Origin: Amphritea japonica ATCC BAA-1530
GTDB lineage: Bacteria > Pseudomonadota > Gammaproteobacteria > Pseudomonadales > Balneatricaceae
NCBI RefSeq assembly: GCF_016592435.1
Contig: NZ_AP014545.1
Span: forward strand, 3,666,693 to 3,730,692
DNA length: 64,000 bases
Direction of reading: 5' to 3'
The notes below the pieces were generated by a model. It saw nothing but the letters and a program-made list of their open reading frames with translations, made no database searches and was not told where the DNA came from. This document shows positions 18,070 through 27,040 of the stretch, in pieces. Within the stretch, counting starts at the first letter, position 1; each line of letters begins with the position of its first letter. The translations under genes were made by a program, and so were the position numbers.

Positions 18070-18100
18070 AAAAAAAGGCTCCCGAGGGAGCCTTTTTTTT
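18070..18100. terminator. Bidirectional rho-independent terminator (pckA)
   Basis: Stem GGCTCCC-GA-GGGAGCC with an A-run before and T-run after, 14 bases from the pckA stop on the minus strand. Confidence 0.92.
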
Positions 18101-18113
18101 GTGCAAGTCGTCT

Positions 18114-19661
18114 TTAAGCTTGTGGACCTGCAGCGATGATCGCTTCTGCTACACCTTCAAACTTCGTAAAGTTAGTAGTGAACTGACCAATCAGGTCATT
18201 CGCAGTCGCATCGTATGCACCTTTATCTGCCCATGTATCACGTGGATTCAGCAACGCAGAATCAACACCCGGTACAGATGTCGGAACAGTCAGGTTGATA
18301 CCCGCCAGGTGCTGAGTCGGAACATCGATCAGTGCACCATCCTGAATAGCCGCAATGATGCCACGAGTCGTCGGGATATTAAAACGAGAACCAGTACCGT
18401 AAGCACCACCGGTCCAGCCTGTATTTACCAGGTATACCTGGCTATCAAACTCTTCAATTCGCTTGATCAGCAGGTCAGCGTATTCGCTCGCTGGACGCGG
18501 GAAGAAAGGCGCGCCAAAACAAGTAGAGAAGGTAGATTTAATACCACCGCCTGAACCCATCTCCGTAGAGCCAACCAACGCAGTGTAACCAGACAAGAAG
18601 TGATATGCCGCTGCTTCTTTAGACAGGATAGACACTGGTGGTAATACACCTGTCAGATCGCATGTCAGGAAGACAATTGCTTTAGGCTCACCGCCTTTGT
18701 TCTCTTCAGTACGCTTTTCAACGTGCTCCAGAGGGTATGCGCAACGTCCGTTTTCAGTCAGCGTAGTATCGCAGTAATCAGCAGTACGCGCGTCATTCAG
18801 CGTAACGTTCTCTACGATCGCACCGAAACGGATAGCATCCCAGATAATAGGTTCGTTCTTCTGACTCAGGTCGATGGTCTTGGCATAGCAACCACCTTCC
18901 AGGTTAAAGACAACACCTTTACCCCAACCGTGCTCATCATCACCGATCAGGTAACGATCCGGATCAGCAGACAAAGTCGTTTTACCGGTACCAGACAGGC
19001 CGAAGAACAACGTAGTATCGCCATCCTCGCCAACGTTAGCCGAGCAGTGCATCGGCAGAACATCTTTCTCGGGCAGCAGGAAGTTCTGAACAGAGAACAT
19101 CGCTTTTTTCATTTCACCGGCATAACGCATGCCTGCCAGCAGTACTTTGCGCTTAGCAAAGTTGATGATCACACAGCCATCGCTGTTAGTACCATCACGC
19201 TCAGGCTCACATTCAAAGCCTGCAGCGTTAAAAATCTGCCACTCTTCTTTCGCCTTAGGATTAAACTCTTCCGGACGAATAAACAGGTTCTGGCCAAACA
19301 GATTCTGCCATGCAGTTTCTGTTGCCATCTCTACCGGCAGGTATTGATTAGTGTCAGAACCAACATGAACATGAGATACGAAATGCTCGCGAGCAGCCAG
19401 ATACTCTTCAACCCGAGCCCAGAGTGCATCAAACTTATCAGCATCAAACGGACGGTTGATGGGGCCCCAGTGAATCGCATCTGAGGTACTGGCTTCGTCA
19501 ACGATAAAACGGTCCATAGGAGAACGGCCTGTACGCTTACCGGTTATAACAACCAGTGCACCAGTATCAGCCAGAGTTCCTTCACCACGCTGAATGGCTT
19601 TTTCAACTAGTTGAGCCGGGCTCAAATTTACGTGTACAGTGTTCACGGTTTCTTTGCTCAT
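18114..19661 (-). CDS. pckA: Phosphoenolpyruvate carboxykinase (ATP)
   Basis: A 515-residue gluconeogenic enzyme that converts oxaloacetate plus ATP to PEP and CO2. Motifs: [15 protein letters not shown], the kinase-1a loop [11 protein letters not shown], the metal site IGDDEHGW, and the later [13 protein letters not shown]. The ATG at 19661 gives the usual N terminus [14 protein letters not shown]; nine upstream codons are open but lack support. Placed for growth on organic acids, which fits the dct uptake system in the same window. The 276-base upstream gap (19662-19937) holds a minute plus-strand frame and, presumably, the pckA promoter. Confidence 0.96.
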   Translation of the reverse strand: MSKETVNTVHVNLSPAQLVEKAIQRGEGTLADTGALVVITGKRTGRSPMDRFIVDEASTSDAIHWGPINRPFDADKFDALWARVEEYLAAREHFVSHVHVGSDTNQYLPVEMATETAWQNLFGQNLFIRPEEFNPKAKEEWQIFNAAGFECEPERDGTNSDGCVIINFAKRKVLLAGMRYAGEMKKAMFSVQNFLLPEKDVLPMHCSANVGEDGDTTLFFGLSGTGKTTLSADPDRYLIGDDEHGWGKGVVFNLEGGCYAKTIDLSQKNEPIIWDAIRFGAIVENVTLNDARTADYCDTTLTENGRCAYPLEHVEKRTEENKGGEPKAIVFLTCDLTGVLPPVSILSKEAAAYHFLSGYTALVGSTEMGSGGGIKSTFSTCFGAPFFPRPASEYADLLIKRIEEFDSQVYLVNTGWTGGAYGTGSRFNIPTTRGIIAAIQDGALIDVPTQHLAGINLTVPTSVPGVDSALLNPRDTWADKGAYDATANDLIGQFTTNFTKFEGVAEAIIAAGPQA

Positions 19662-19784
19662 TGCTTGATTCCCTTGGCGTCTAGCCAAAAAAAATTATTT
19701 ACCTGATTTATGCAGCCTGACCCCTGTTTTTTTTGGAATTCCTGCCGGAAAGCCAACGGGGCCGTTGTTATAAGGAGGCGTATT

Positions 19785-19835
19785 ATGTCAAAAAAGCGAG
19801 CAAAACACCATCAATTGAGAACCTTTCCTAACTAG
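19785..19835 (+). CDS. Possible 16-residue basic peptide upstream of pckA (doubtful)
   Basis: MSKKRAKHHQLRTFPN, preceded by a perfect TAAGGAGG ribosome site with seven-base spacing. It lies antisense to the presumed pckA leader/promoter and has no recognised homologue. The strong ribosome site is the only evidence; it may be chance. Confidence 0.25.
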   Translation: MSKKRAKHHQLRTFPN

Positions 19836-19937
19836 CTCAAAAATACTAAAAAAACGTTCTAATATTAAGCGCTTAGATCTCTTTGGTTATCTGCCTTCAA
19901 TCAAGCCTTCAGACTAAGTTACTAATTTAATTTTGCC

Positions 19938-20810
19938 TTAATGTAGCTGATCTGACCCTTTGATATTGGCACTATCAGAGAACATCAGGGTGATATCAGC
20001 CTGATCAAAGCTATATCGTTCATTACAGAACTGACAATTAACATCGATGCTACCCTCTTCCCGGACAATTTCTTCAAGTTCATCCTGTGTTAGGTAGCGC
20101 AGAGCATCTGCAGTACGCTTACGGGAACAATCACAGTTGAATTGCAACGCTTCCGGATCATACAGACGACAATCTTCTTCATGAAACAAGCGGTGCAATA
20201 TTGTTGCATTATCCAGTTCCAGCAACTCTTCATCGGTCAGCGTGGACGCGAGAAAGCTAAAATGCTCCCAATCTGTCTGAGAATCACCTTTAGCCGGCAT
20301 CACCTGTAACAGGAAACCCGCGGCACGCTGCTCATCCGCAACCAAATGAATCTGGGTTGGCAATTGTTCGGAACGACTAAAATAAGCTTCTAGACAATCG
20401 CTCAGCTGCTCACCTTCCAGAGGGACCACCCCCTGATAACGTTTACCCTGGTCTGGCTCTATCGTAATGACCAACTGCCCACCCCGTAACAGTTCACAGA
20501 ACTCAGCTTGCTCAGGCAGCTCTCCGTCAAAGCGGGCAATCGCTCGCAAATCCCGCTGATGATTACACTCTGCCATCAACACTTTCACCTGATTTTCACT
20601 CTGCGCCTGGAGTAATAACCGGCCATCAAACTTTAGCGTGGCACTCAGCAGACTAACTGCCGCCATCATCTCACCCAGTAACTTATTAATCAGGGCAGGA
20701 TACTGGTGATGCTCTATCGCTTGTTGATAGCTCTGCTCCAATCCGGTCAGTACACTGCGGATATCTGCTTGTTCGAAAAGAACTCTTTGAAGCTGGTCAG
20801 AACTACTCAT
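19938..20810 (-). CDS. hslO: Redox-regulated holdase chaperone Hsp33
   Basis: A 290-residue cytoplasmic chaperone activated by oxidation. The C-terminal zinc switch CDCSRKR ... CQFC (CxC then ~30 residues then CxxC) is intact. The N terminus has the family segment FEQADIRSVLTGLEQSYQQ. Under oxidative stress the four cysteines release zinc, form disulfides and expose the substrate-binding surface. Same strand as hslR and yrfG, 104 bases after hslR. Length is normal (~290). Confidence 0.95.
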   Translation of the reverse strand: MSSSDQLQRVLFEQADIRSVLTGLEQSYQQAIEHHQYPALINKLLGEMMAAVSLLSATLKFDGRLLLQAQSENQVKVLMAECNHQRDLRAIARFDGELPEQAEFCELLRGGQLVITIEPDQGKRYQGVVPLEGEQLSDCLEAYFSRSEQLPTQIHLVADEQRAAGFLLQVMPAKGDSQTDWEHFSFLASTLTDEELLELDNATILHRLFHEEDCRLYDPEALQFNCDCSRKRTADALRYLTQDELEEIVREEGSIDVNCQFCNERYSFDQADITLMFSDSANIKGSDQLH

Positions 20811-20914
20811 ATCGATCTCTGAAACTCTGTCTTTGAATGGCGATCCGGTGCGATAACTCGTTGCAATAACTGAGCCCCCGGAAAAACTGAAATTTTATCA
20901 CAACGCTTGTCGGG

Positions 20915-21334
20915 CTAGCGATCCTTAAACTGCATAATCTTCCGCCGATCTTTCTTGTTGGGGCGATGCTCGGGGCCTAAATTCCCACGCATCACTTTAC
21001 GCTGTGCGGTAGCCTCTTCCCGCTGTTTGATACTCTCCTCTGTTTCCTGATACAGCAGCTGTGCCTCGGGGGCTCCGCGCCGCTGGTCAGACACGGCCTG
21101 AATTACCACGACTTTCTCATCATAGCCCTGCCGAATAATCAGCGTGGCACCAATTTCAACATGCCGGCTACACTTACCCCGCTGACCTTCATAATGGACT
21201 TTGCCACCTTCAACCGCCTGTTTAGCCGCCCCCCGGGTTTTAAAAAACCGGGCCGCCCAAAGCCATTTATCCAGCCGAACCTTCTTTTCCGCTTTTGGCT
21301 TGTCCTGATGATGTTCTTGCTTAGGCTTATTCAT
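20915..21334 (-). CDS. hslR: Heat-shock protein 15, S4-type RNA-binding
   Basis: A 139-residue basic protein with an S4 domain: VRLDKWLWAARFFKTRGAAK then AVEGGKVHYEGQRGKCSRHV. Hsp15 binds stalled 50S subunits carrying nascent tRNA and helps recycle them. N- and C-terminal tails are Lys/Arg-rich (KAEKKVRL; HRPNKKDRRK). The ATG abuts the yrfG stop directly with no gap, so translation is coupled. The yrfG-hslR-hslO order is conserved from E. coli. Confidence 0.95.
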   Translation of the reverse strand: MNKPKQEHHQDKPKAEKKVRLDKWLWAARFFKTRGAAKQAVEGGKVHYEGQRGKCSRHVEIGATLIIRQGYDEKVVVIQAVSDQRRGAPEAQLLYQETEESIKQREEATAQRKVMRGNLGPEHRPNKKDRRKIMQFKDR

Positions 21335-21985
21335 CTACTTTTTAATTATCTCATTAAAGTGTTCTATCGCGTTGAAATCACTGATATCCCGCCCAGGTTT
21401 TTGACTATCGGGTTGAATAATACTCAATAAATATGCGATACCGTATTGCCGGGCGGAAGCCAAAACGGCCAGGCTATCATCGACCAATAACGTTCGACTC
21501 GGATCAAAAGGCTCCTCTTCCTGAAGCCGGTGCCAGAAACCCTGATGCTCTTTCGCTACCTGATAATCATGAGAACTAATAATCCGATCAACCAGCTGAT
21601 CCAGCCCTGTCTCTTCTAATTTCAGTGTCAGACTATCCCGATGCGCATTGGTCACAATAACCCGTCGGATGCCTTCTCCCTTCAGGTGCTCCAGAAAATC
21701 GTGAACATGGGGGCGAAAAGCGATCCGTTCCCGAATCTCAGTTTTCAGTGCTTTAATATCTACATTAAGTTCACGGGACCAGTAGTCCAGGCAGTACCAG
21801 TTCAGAGTTCCCTGCTCCTGCATAATCCGCTCATGCAACCACTGAGTCGCCTCTACCCTGTCAATACTGTGTAGCTCGGCATAGCGAACAGGCAGATGCT
21901 CAAGCCAGAAAAACGTATCAAAGTGCAGGTCTAAAAGGGTGCCATCCATATCCAGAAGCACCGTATCAATATTTTGCCAATCCAT
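21335..21985 (-). CDS. yrfG: GMP/IMP nucleotidase, HAD family
   Basis: A 216-residue haloacid-dehalogenase phosphatase. Motif I is DMDGTLLDLHFD, motif II VIVTNAHRDSLTLKLEETG, and motif III/IV around KEHQGFWHRLQ and TLLVDDSLAVLASA. E. coli YrfG hydrolyses GMP and IMP; the assignment rests on neighbourhood (hslR, hslO, divergent nudE) plus HAD motifs. First gene of a three-gene minus-strand cluster, divergent from nudE with ~85 bases between starts. Confidence 0.9.
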   Translation of the reverse strand: MDWQNIDTVLLDMDGTLLDLHFDTFFWLEHLPVRYAELHSIDRVEATQWLHERIMQEQGTLNWYCLDYWSRELNVDIKALKTEIRERIAFRPHVHDFLEHLKGEGIRRVIVTNAHRDSLTLKLEETGLDQLVDRIISSHDYQVAKEHQGFWHRLQEEEPFDPSRTLLVDDSLAVLASARQYGIAYLLSIIQPDSQKPGRDISDFNAIEHFNEIIKK

Positions 21986-22069
21986 ATAAAAAGCCAGCGC
22001 CTCAGGTTAAGATTAAGGAGCCTGCTCGCAGACTCCTTAACGACATTGAATGCCGAGGAACGGATCAGT

Positions 22070-22618
22070 ATGCCTGTAAAACCGGATATTTTGAAGATAA
22101 CACCCGCCACTAAAAGCCGACTCTTTCAGGTTGAACAGATCGAGTTGCGCTTTTCTAACGGTGTGGAGCGTACCTACGAACGCCTGGCCAATAAGGGCCG
22201 AGGCGCAGTCATGATCGCAGCCATCGATGAAGCACAAAACGTACTACTGATTAAGGAGTACGCTGTAGGCCTTGAAGACTATCTGCTCACTCTGCCTAAG
22301 GGCCTGATCGATCCTGGCGAAGACGCCTTTCAAGCGGCTAACAGAGAGCTGAAGGAGGAAGCTGGTTTCGGCGCCGAGCATCTCACGTTCATCAAGCAGA
22401 TGACGTCTGCCCCCAATTACATGGGACACAAAATCACGACAGTACTCGCGCAAGGACTGTTCCCTTGTCGTTTACAAGGCGACGAACCTGAAGAGATGGA
22501 AGTGGTTCGCTGGCCCATTAGCCAGCTGGATGAGCTGTTTCGCCGGGATGATTTTTCCGAAGCCAGAGCAATTGCTGCCCTCTACATGGTCAGAGAACAG
22601 CTCCAGAAAAACGAATAA
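22070..22618 (+). CDS. nudE: ADP compounds hydrolase NudE (Nudix)
   Basis: A 182-residue Nudix hydrolase acting on ADP-ribose, NADH and Ap3A-type substrates. The Nudix box is GEDAFQAANRELKEEAGFG, with an LPKGLIDPG lead-in. The start at 22070 (MPVKPDILKI) fits the family; the open frame upstream overlaps yrfG and is Arg/Leu-rich, unlike coding sequence. It is followed 11 bases later by cysQ, a conserved pairing that removes nucleotide by-products. Confidence 0.93.
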   Translation: MPVKPDILKITPATKSRLFQVEQIELRFSNGVERTYERLANKGRGAVMIAAIDEAQNVLLIKEYAVGLEDYLLTLPKGLIDPGEDAFQAANRELKEEAGFGAEHLTFIKQMTSAPNYMGHKITTVLAQGLFPCRLQGDEPEEMEVVRWPISQLDELFRRDDFSEARAIAALYMVREQLQKNE

Positions 22619-22629
22619 AGGCCCTCTCG

Positions 22630-23448
22630 ATGAATCAGCAGACTCTCTATAACGCCGTTCTGGGCGTAGCCCGGCAGGCGGGCGAAGCTATTATGCAGGT
22701 TTACCGCCGGGACGATCACGGAATTCAGGAAAAAGCTGATAAGTCCCCCCTCACAGAGGCCGACCTTGCGGCTCATGAAATAATTAAAAAGGGTCTGGCA
22801 CAATTAACCCCCAAGCTCCCACAACTCAGCGAAGAGGATACTGAGGTTCCGTACTCAAGCAGGCAGCATTGGGAAAGCTTCTGGATGATTGATCCATTGG
22901 ACGGGACTAAGGAGTTTATCCGCCGCAACGATGAGTTCACCGTTAACATCGCTCTGATTCATAACGGCCACCCAGTCTTCGGCGTGATCTGTCTGCCAGT
23001 GTCCGGCATCTGCTACATTGGAGGTCAGCAGATGGCGCCCGTTAAACTGATTCCAGGGCAGCCTTCTCAGCCACTTCAATGTCGGCCGCTGCAGCAACCC
23101 GTCAAAGTACTGGCCAGCCGACGCCATAAAAACGATCGGGACCTGCCTTTTCTGGAAAAAGTAGCTCAGCAGTTTGGTCCGCTTCAGATTGACAACTACG
23201 GCAGCTCACTGAAAATGTGCGTTATCGCAGAAGGCTCAGCTGACCTATACCCTCGCCTATACCCTACCTGTGAATGGGATACTGCGGCCGCGCAGGCAAT
23301 TCTGGAAGCCGCCGGAGGGATGATGCTGAGTGGCGATGATCTTCAGCCGCTGAGATACAATAAGCCCAGTCTGCTGAACCCTGATTTCTTTGCTCTGGGT
23401 GATCCGGGCTTCCCCCGGCAACTGCTGGGAGCAAAGCCCTCCACCTGA
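22630..23448 (+). CDS. cysQ: 3'(2'),5'-bisphosphate nucleotidase
   Basis: A 272-residue Mg-dependent phosphatase of the inositol monophosphatase superfamily. It hydrolyses PAP from sulfate assimilation to AMP. Metal site motifs: EEDTEVPYSSR, WMIDPLDGTKEFIRRNDEFTVN (in part DPLDGTKEF), and CEWDTAAAQAIL. Cytoplasmic or membrane-associated. Located directly after nudE in the same operon. Confidence 0.95.
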   Translation: MNQQTLYNAVLGVARQAGEAIMQVYRRDDHGIQEKADKSPLTEADLAAHEIIKKGLAQLTPKLPQLSEEDTEVPYSSRQHWESFWMIDPLDGTKEFIRRNDEFTVNIALIHNGHPVFGVICLPVSGICYIGGQQMAPVKLIPGQPSQPLQCRPLQQPVKVLASRRHKNDRDLPFLEKVAQQFGPLQIDNYGSSLKMCVIAEGSADLYPRLYPTCEWDTAAAQAILEAAGGMMLSGDDLQPLRYNKPSLLNPDFFALGDPGFPRQLLGAKPST

Positions 23449-23464
23449 ACCCGCTAGCTCAGGA

Positions 23465-23746
23465 CTATGGCGCTTTACACGCCCGCGCGCCGACACGAAC
23501 CGTCTCTTCAACTTTTCGCTGTACCGCTGGGTCAGTAATAGTACCCTGCATAATACGTTCGACATCTTTATCACTGAAATTCTTATGCACATAATCCGAC
23601 AGACAGCTGCACTGCGCTTCGGTTGCGGTTCCTCCCGCCATGCACCCCTCTTTAAATGGCGTCCAGGTTGTTGACGTCAGATATTGAGTTTTTACCGTAA
23701 ACACCACCAGCAATACAGCTGCAATCCAAAGAAAAACTTTACCCAT
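23465..23746 (-). CDS. Small membrane-anchored or secreted cysteine protein
   Basis: An unrecognised 93-residue protein. Residues ~4-18 form a hydrophobic signal or anchor (VFLWIAAVLLVVFTV). The exported part holds four cysteines (C35, C46, C48, C90), including CSC, which could form two disulfides or bind a ligand. The sequence EGCMAGG...EAQCSCLSDYVHKNFS suggests a small conserved periplasmic family. It is convergent with cysQ (stops ~17 bases apart) and has no partner gene. Confidence 0.7.
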   Translation of the reverse strand: MGKVFLWIAAVLLVVFTVKTQYLTSTTWTPFKEGCMAGGTATEAQCSCLSDYVHKNFSDKDVERIMQGTITDPAVQRKVEETVRVGARACKAP

Positions 23747-23884
23747 AGCCGCTAGTCGCCTGCTGTCTAATTATGATCGGGAGATCGATTCTAACAGCTC
23801 TAATACATCTGTCAGCAAACTTTAGTCTGATATAAATAGACCCACCCTGGATTTCTCCATTTGAAATAAGGGGTTTTACGGGCA

Positions 23885-24031
23885 ATGAAAACGTCTTTTA
23901 AGGATGCTATGATTCTGCACAAACAGGCCTTGGGAGGTCTGCAGCGCTTGAAATATTACAACAATGACCCAATTTATATTACAGATTCACTATCTATGCT
24001 GAACCTGACACTAAAAGGTAACTACTTATGA
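23885..24031 (+). CDS. Possible 48-residue upstream frame overlapping the sodB start
   Basis: An open frame beginning MKTSFKDAMILHKQALGG whose TGA overlaps the sodB ATG as ATGA. No strong ribosome site (AAGGGG 13 bases upstream). No homologue recognised. It may be a leader peptide coupled to sodB or a chance frame in the sodB 5' region. The rest of the 23747-24027 gap shows no clear element. Confidence 0.3.
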   Translation: MKTSFKDAMILHKQALGGLQRLKYYNNDPIYITDSLSMLNLTLKGNYL

Positions 24032-24612
24032 GCTTTGAACTACCAGCACTGCCATTCGCCAAAGATGCACTGGAACCTCACATCTCTGCGGAAACTCTGG
24101 ACTTCCACCACGGCAAACACCACAACACATATGTTGTTAAGCTGAATGGACTGGTACCAGGAACTGAATACGAAAATAAATCTCTTGAAGAGATCATCAT
24201 GTCAGCGCCAGCTGGCGGCGTATTCAATAACGCAGCTCAGATCTGGAACCACACTTTCTACTGGAACTGCCTGTCACCAAATGGTGGCGGCGAGCCAACA
24301 GGCGCGGTTGCTGATGCAATCAACGCTAAATGGGGTTCATTCGCAGCATTCCAGGAAGAACTGAACGACAAAGCTGTAAACAACTTCGGTTCAAGCTGGA
24401 CCTGGTTGGTTAAAAATGCTGATGGCTCACTGGAAATCGTTAACACCAGCAATGCCGGTACTCCGATGACTAACGGTCAGACTGCTCTAATGACAGTCGA
24501 TCTGTGGGAACACGCTTACTATATCGATTATCGTAACGTTCGCCCCGACTACCTGAAAGGTTTCTGGGCACTGGTTAACTGGGACTTTGTTAACCAGAAC
24601 CTTGCTGCTTAA
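24028..24612 (+). CDS. sodB: Iron superoxide dismutase
   Basis: A 194-residue cytoplasmic enzyme that dismutates superoxide. It begins MSFELPALPFAKDALEPHIS, the usual FeSOD opening. Metal ligands are visible: His in TLDFHHGKHHNTYV, His in AAQIWNHTFYW, and the Asp/His pair in TVDLWEHAYYIDY. FNNAAQIWNHTFYWNCLSP and the GGG that follows point to the iron rather than manganese type. Monocistronic, ending in a strong terminator. Confidence 0.97.
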   Translation: MSFELPALPFAKDALEPHISAETLDFHHGKHHNTYVVKLNGLVPGTEYENKSLEEIIMSAPAGGVFNNAAQIWNHTFYWNCLSPNGGGEPTGAVADAINAKWGSFAAFQEELNDKAVNNFGSSWTWLVKNADGSLEIVNTSNAGTPMTNGQTALMTVDLWEHAYYIDYRNVRPDYLKGFWALVNWDFVNQNLAA

Positions 24613-24634
24613 TGACTGATAACATCAGACTGAA

Positions 24635-24661
24635 AAAGACACCTTAGGGTGTCTTTTTTTT
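24635..24661 (+). terminator. Rho-independent terminator of sodB
   Basis: Stem AAAGACACC-TTA-GGGTGTCTTT followed by a run of T, 22 bases after the sodB stop. Confidence 0.93.
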
Positions 24662-24738
24662 TGCTCCGGAACAAAATAGTTTACACTAGGCAGATGATAT
24701 GGATTTCATAAAACCGGTTACGGAACTTAAAATAGATC

Positions 24739-26508
24739 ATGCAACGAAATTTTTTCCCGTTTATTACAACCGGCTGGCTCCTGCTTACCTTAATTATGGT
24801 TGGGCTAAGCCTTTACGCCGATTACACTAATCTGAAGAAAAGTGTCAGCAACGATGCACAATTCGTCTACGCATCCGTTTATGAAAAAGCCTATATAAAC
24901 GAAGTACTACTACAAAGTTTCAGCGTTCTGGTCTCCTCATTACCCAACGATCATGAAGCGATCCGCAGCTTTGCCAACGAAATGCGCAAGCGGTATCCGC
25001 ATATAGAACGACTACAGATACAGCAACAGCAAGTGCCCTTCACTACCAGCTACGGCAAGGCCACAGAGTATAATTTAGACCCCACCAGCGATGAGTTCAA
25101 TGCGCGTTTCCCTATTACATTTATAGAGCCTTTAAACCCCGATACCCGCTACCTGCTAAAGAAAGACCTGTTGTCCGATCCCGTTTTCGCGAACACCATA
25201 CGTTTTGCCCGAAAATACCATCAACCCATTACCTCTCCCTCGTTCAAACTGGACGAGCAACAGAATGCTTATGGGCTTTTCTTAGCATTCTTTGAGCGTA
25301 ATACTCCTCCCTCAGGCCTCAACCTATATATCGCATCATTAGTGATTAATATTGAGGGAATGCTTCCCAATACAAATTTCCTCTCAAAGCACAGCAGTAT
25401 TAAGTTAATGGATGAGAGCGGCCTGATACTTGACCAGCATCTGTCAGATCAGGACATCCAGCCAACGTCCTGGCTGCCGCAATTAGAGGAACAGCGCACC
25501 ATTAACCGCTTCGGGCAATCCTTCCAGCTACAGATTTCCCACCAGTTTGGACTAAAAAACATCAACCTGAGTACGTTAATGATTCTTCTCTGCTGCTCAC
25601 TTGCGGTATATATCCTGTTAATGGCCTACCTGCGTCAGAAAGTTCAAACAGCGATAGAGCATTCGACGCTCTACGCCACGCTTAATACTGAACGACAGCA
25701 GCTTGAAACCCGTATTCATACCCGTACCCGTGAGCTCAGGGAGCAGTTGATAGAAAATCGTCGCCTGACACATCAGGTCCTCGCCGTACAAGAGCGTGAA
25801 CGCCGTAACCTGTCCAGAGAACTCCATGATGAACTGGGGCAGTCTCTAACCGCCATTCGGACCGATGCTAAAATACTCAAACGTATCCACCCCGAAGAGA
25901 GCAGCATTGTGAATCAGACGGCGGAATCGATCGATGCGATTGCACAGAATATATACGACGTCACTTACGGCATGATGCGCACACTGCGCCCCTCTGCACT
26001 GGATGATCTGGGACTGGTTGACGCCCTTCAGGAGTGCATTATTTCCACCCGTTTTAATGAACATGGAATAGCACTGCATACTGACTTTAGGGGGGCACTG
26101 AATGAGATGTCAGAAGACTACAATATCACTCTGTTCAGACTGACCCAGGAAGCATTCAGTAACATTATCAAATATGCCAAAGCCCGTAATGTCTGGATTG
26201 ATATCCATAGAGTATCCAAAGGTAATCGCAAAGAGATCAACGGCGACCGACTAGAGATAATGATCAGTGATGACGGCATCGGCTTCGACATTGAAACCGA
26301 GGCATTCAAGAAGGGCTTTGGCCTCATAGGAATGCGCGAACGGGTCAGAGCGTTAGATGGAGTATTTCAAATCCGCCACAACCACGATCGCGGCACTCGA
26401 ATCATCGCTATCATCCCCCTTCTTGCCGGACCTGAGAGGGAGATTGAAGCAACCCGATCAGAGGCAGCCATAGCTGGTCCAGCAACACCGGTTGGGCTTT
26501 TGCATTAG
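24739..26508 (+). CDS. Orphan membrane histidine kinase, CHASE-like sensor with HisKA_3
   Basis: A 589-residue NarL-system type kinase. TM1 lies at ~12-27, a periplasmic domain at ~28-275, TM2 at ~278-297. The periplasmic part has MRKRYPHIERLQIQQQQV and VFANTIRFARKYHQPITSPS, which resemble a CHASE ligand-binding domain. A coiled coil leads into SRELHDELGQSLTAIRTDA, with His363 as the probable phosphorylation site (HisKA_3), then an HATPase_c with DDGIGFD and GFGLIGMRERV. No response regulator is adjacent on either side, so the partner is elsewhere. Its last 98 bases overlap the convergent tesA gene. The signal sensed is unknown. Confidence 0.85.
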   Translation: MQRNFFPFITTGWLLLTLIMVGLSLYADYTNLKKSVSNDAQFVYASVYEKAYINEVLLQSFSVLVSSLPNDHEAIRSFANEMRKRYPHIERLQIQQQQVPFTTSYGKATEYNLDPTSDEFNARFPITFIEPLNPDTRYLLKKDLLSDPVFANTIRFARKYHQPITSPSFKLDEQQNAYGLFLAFFERNTPPSGLNLYIASLVINIEGMLPNTNFLSKHSSIKLMDESGLILDQHLSDQDIQPTSWLPQLEEQRTINRFGQSFQLQISHQFGLKNINLSTLMILLCCSLAVYILLMAYLRQKVQTAIEHSTLYATLNTERQQLETRIHTRTRELREQLIENRRLTHQVLAVQERERRNLSRELHDELGQSLTAIRTDAKILKRIHPEESSIVNQTAESIDAIAQNIYDVTYGMMRTLRPSALDDLGLVDALQECIISTRFNEHGIALHTDFRGALNEMSEDYNITLFRLTQEAFSNIIKYAKARNVWIDIHRVSKGNRKEINGDRLEIMISDDGIGFDIETEAFKKGFGLIGMRERVRALDGVFQIRHNHDRGTRIIAIIPLLAGPEREIEATRSEAAIAGPATPVGLLH

Positions 26509-27040
26509 GATGTAAGCCATCCGCTTGCATTAATTCAGGCTGTAAAACGACTGGGGCCATAAAAAAAGGAATCATCGGCACTTCCTGCTGTTGCGCTACC
26601 GTCTCAAATAACGCCGAAAAACCATCACTGTACCGGGGACCGTAATTAGGTGGAATCCGCATTTCCAGCAGTAACACCTGAGCTCCGGCTGCACGGGCCT
26701 GCTCAATAAGACGAGTAAGATTACGCTCTATTAACGCCAGCGGCGCACCACGCAAACCATCGTTAGCACCGAGTTCCAGCACCACCAGCTCAGGCTTATG
26801 TTGATCCAAAGCCCTGGGTAAACGCGTAAGACCTCCATGAGTCGTTTCACCGCTAATACTGGCGTTGATGACCTCATAACTAAAACCATTTTTTTCTAAC
26901 TTCTGATCCAGCAGTGCAACCCAGCCCTGCTGTTGAGGCATCCCATAAGCGGCAGAAAGACTGTCACCCATCACTAAAATGGAACTGCTCCATGCTAAGC
27001 TAGACAGAAGTAATAACCAGACCCCAAGTATATTCGACAT
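26411..27040 (-). CDS. tesA: Multifunctional esterase/thioesterase/lysophospholipase TesA (SGNH)
   Basis: A 209-residue periplasmic hydrolase. A signal peptide ends near SSLAWSSS. SGNH blocks: block I MGDSLSAAYG with the catalytic Ser, block II SGETTHGG, block III LGANDGLRG, block V DGLHPNAKAQ with Asp/His. It hydrolyses acyl-CoA and lipid esters. Its ATG (27040) overlaps the divergent ybbA ATG (27039) by two bases as CATG. Its 3' end overlaps the histidine kinase gene tail to tail. tesA divergent to ybbA-ybbP is conserved in E. coli. Confidence 0.93.
   Translation of the reverse strand: MSNILGVWLLLLSSLAWSSSILVMGDSLSAAYGMPQQQGWVALLDQKLEKNGFSYEVINASISGETTHGGLTRLPRALDQHKPELVVLELGANDGLRGAPLALIERNLTRLIEQARAAGAQVLLLEMRIPPNYGPRYSDGFSALFETVAQQQEVPMIPFFMAPVVLQPELMQADGLHPNAKAQPVLLDQLWLPLIGLLQSPSQVRQEGG

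Noticed and set aside
18723-19484. 253-codon plus-strand frame opposite pckA
   Set aside because: Entirely antisense to a highly conserved enzyme gene; no ribosome site and no recognisable motif.
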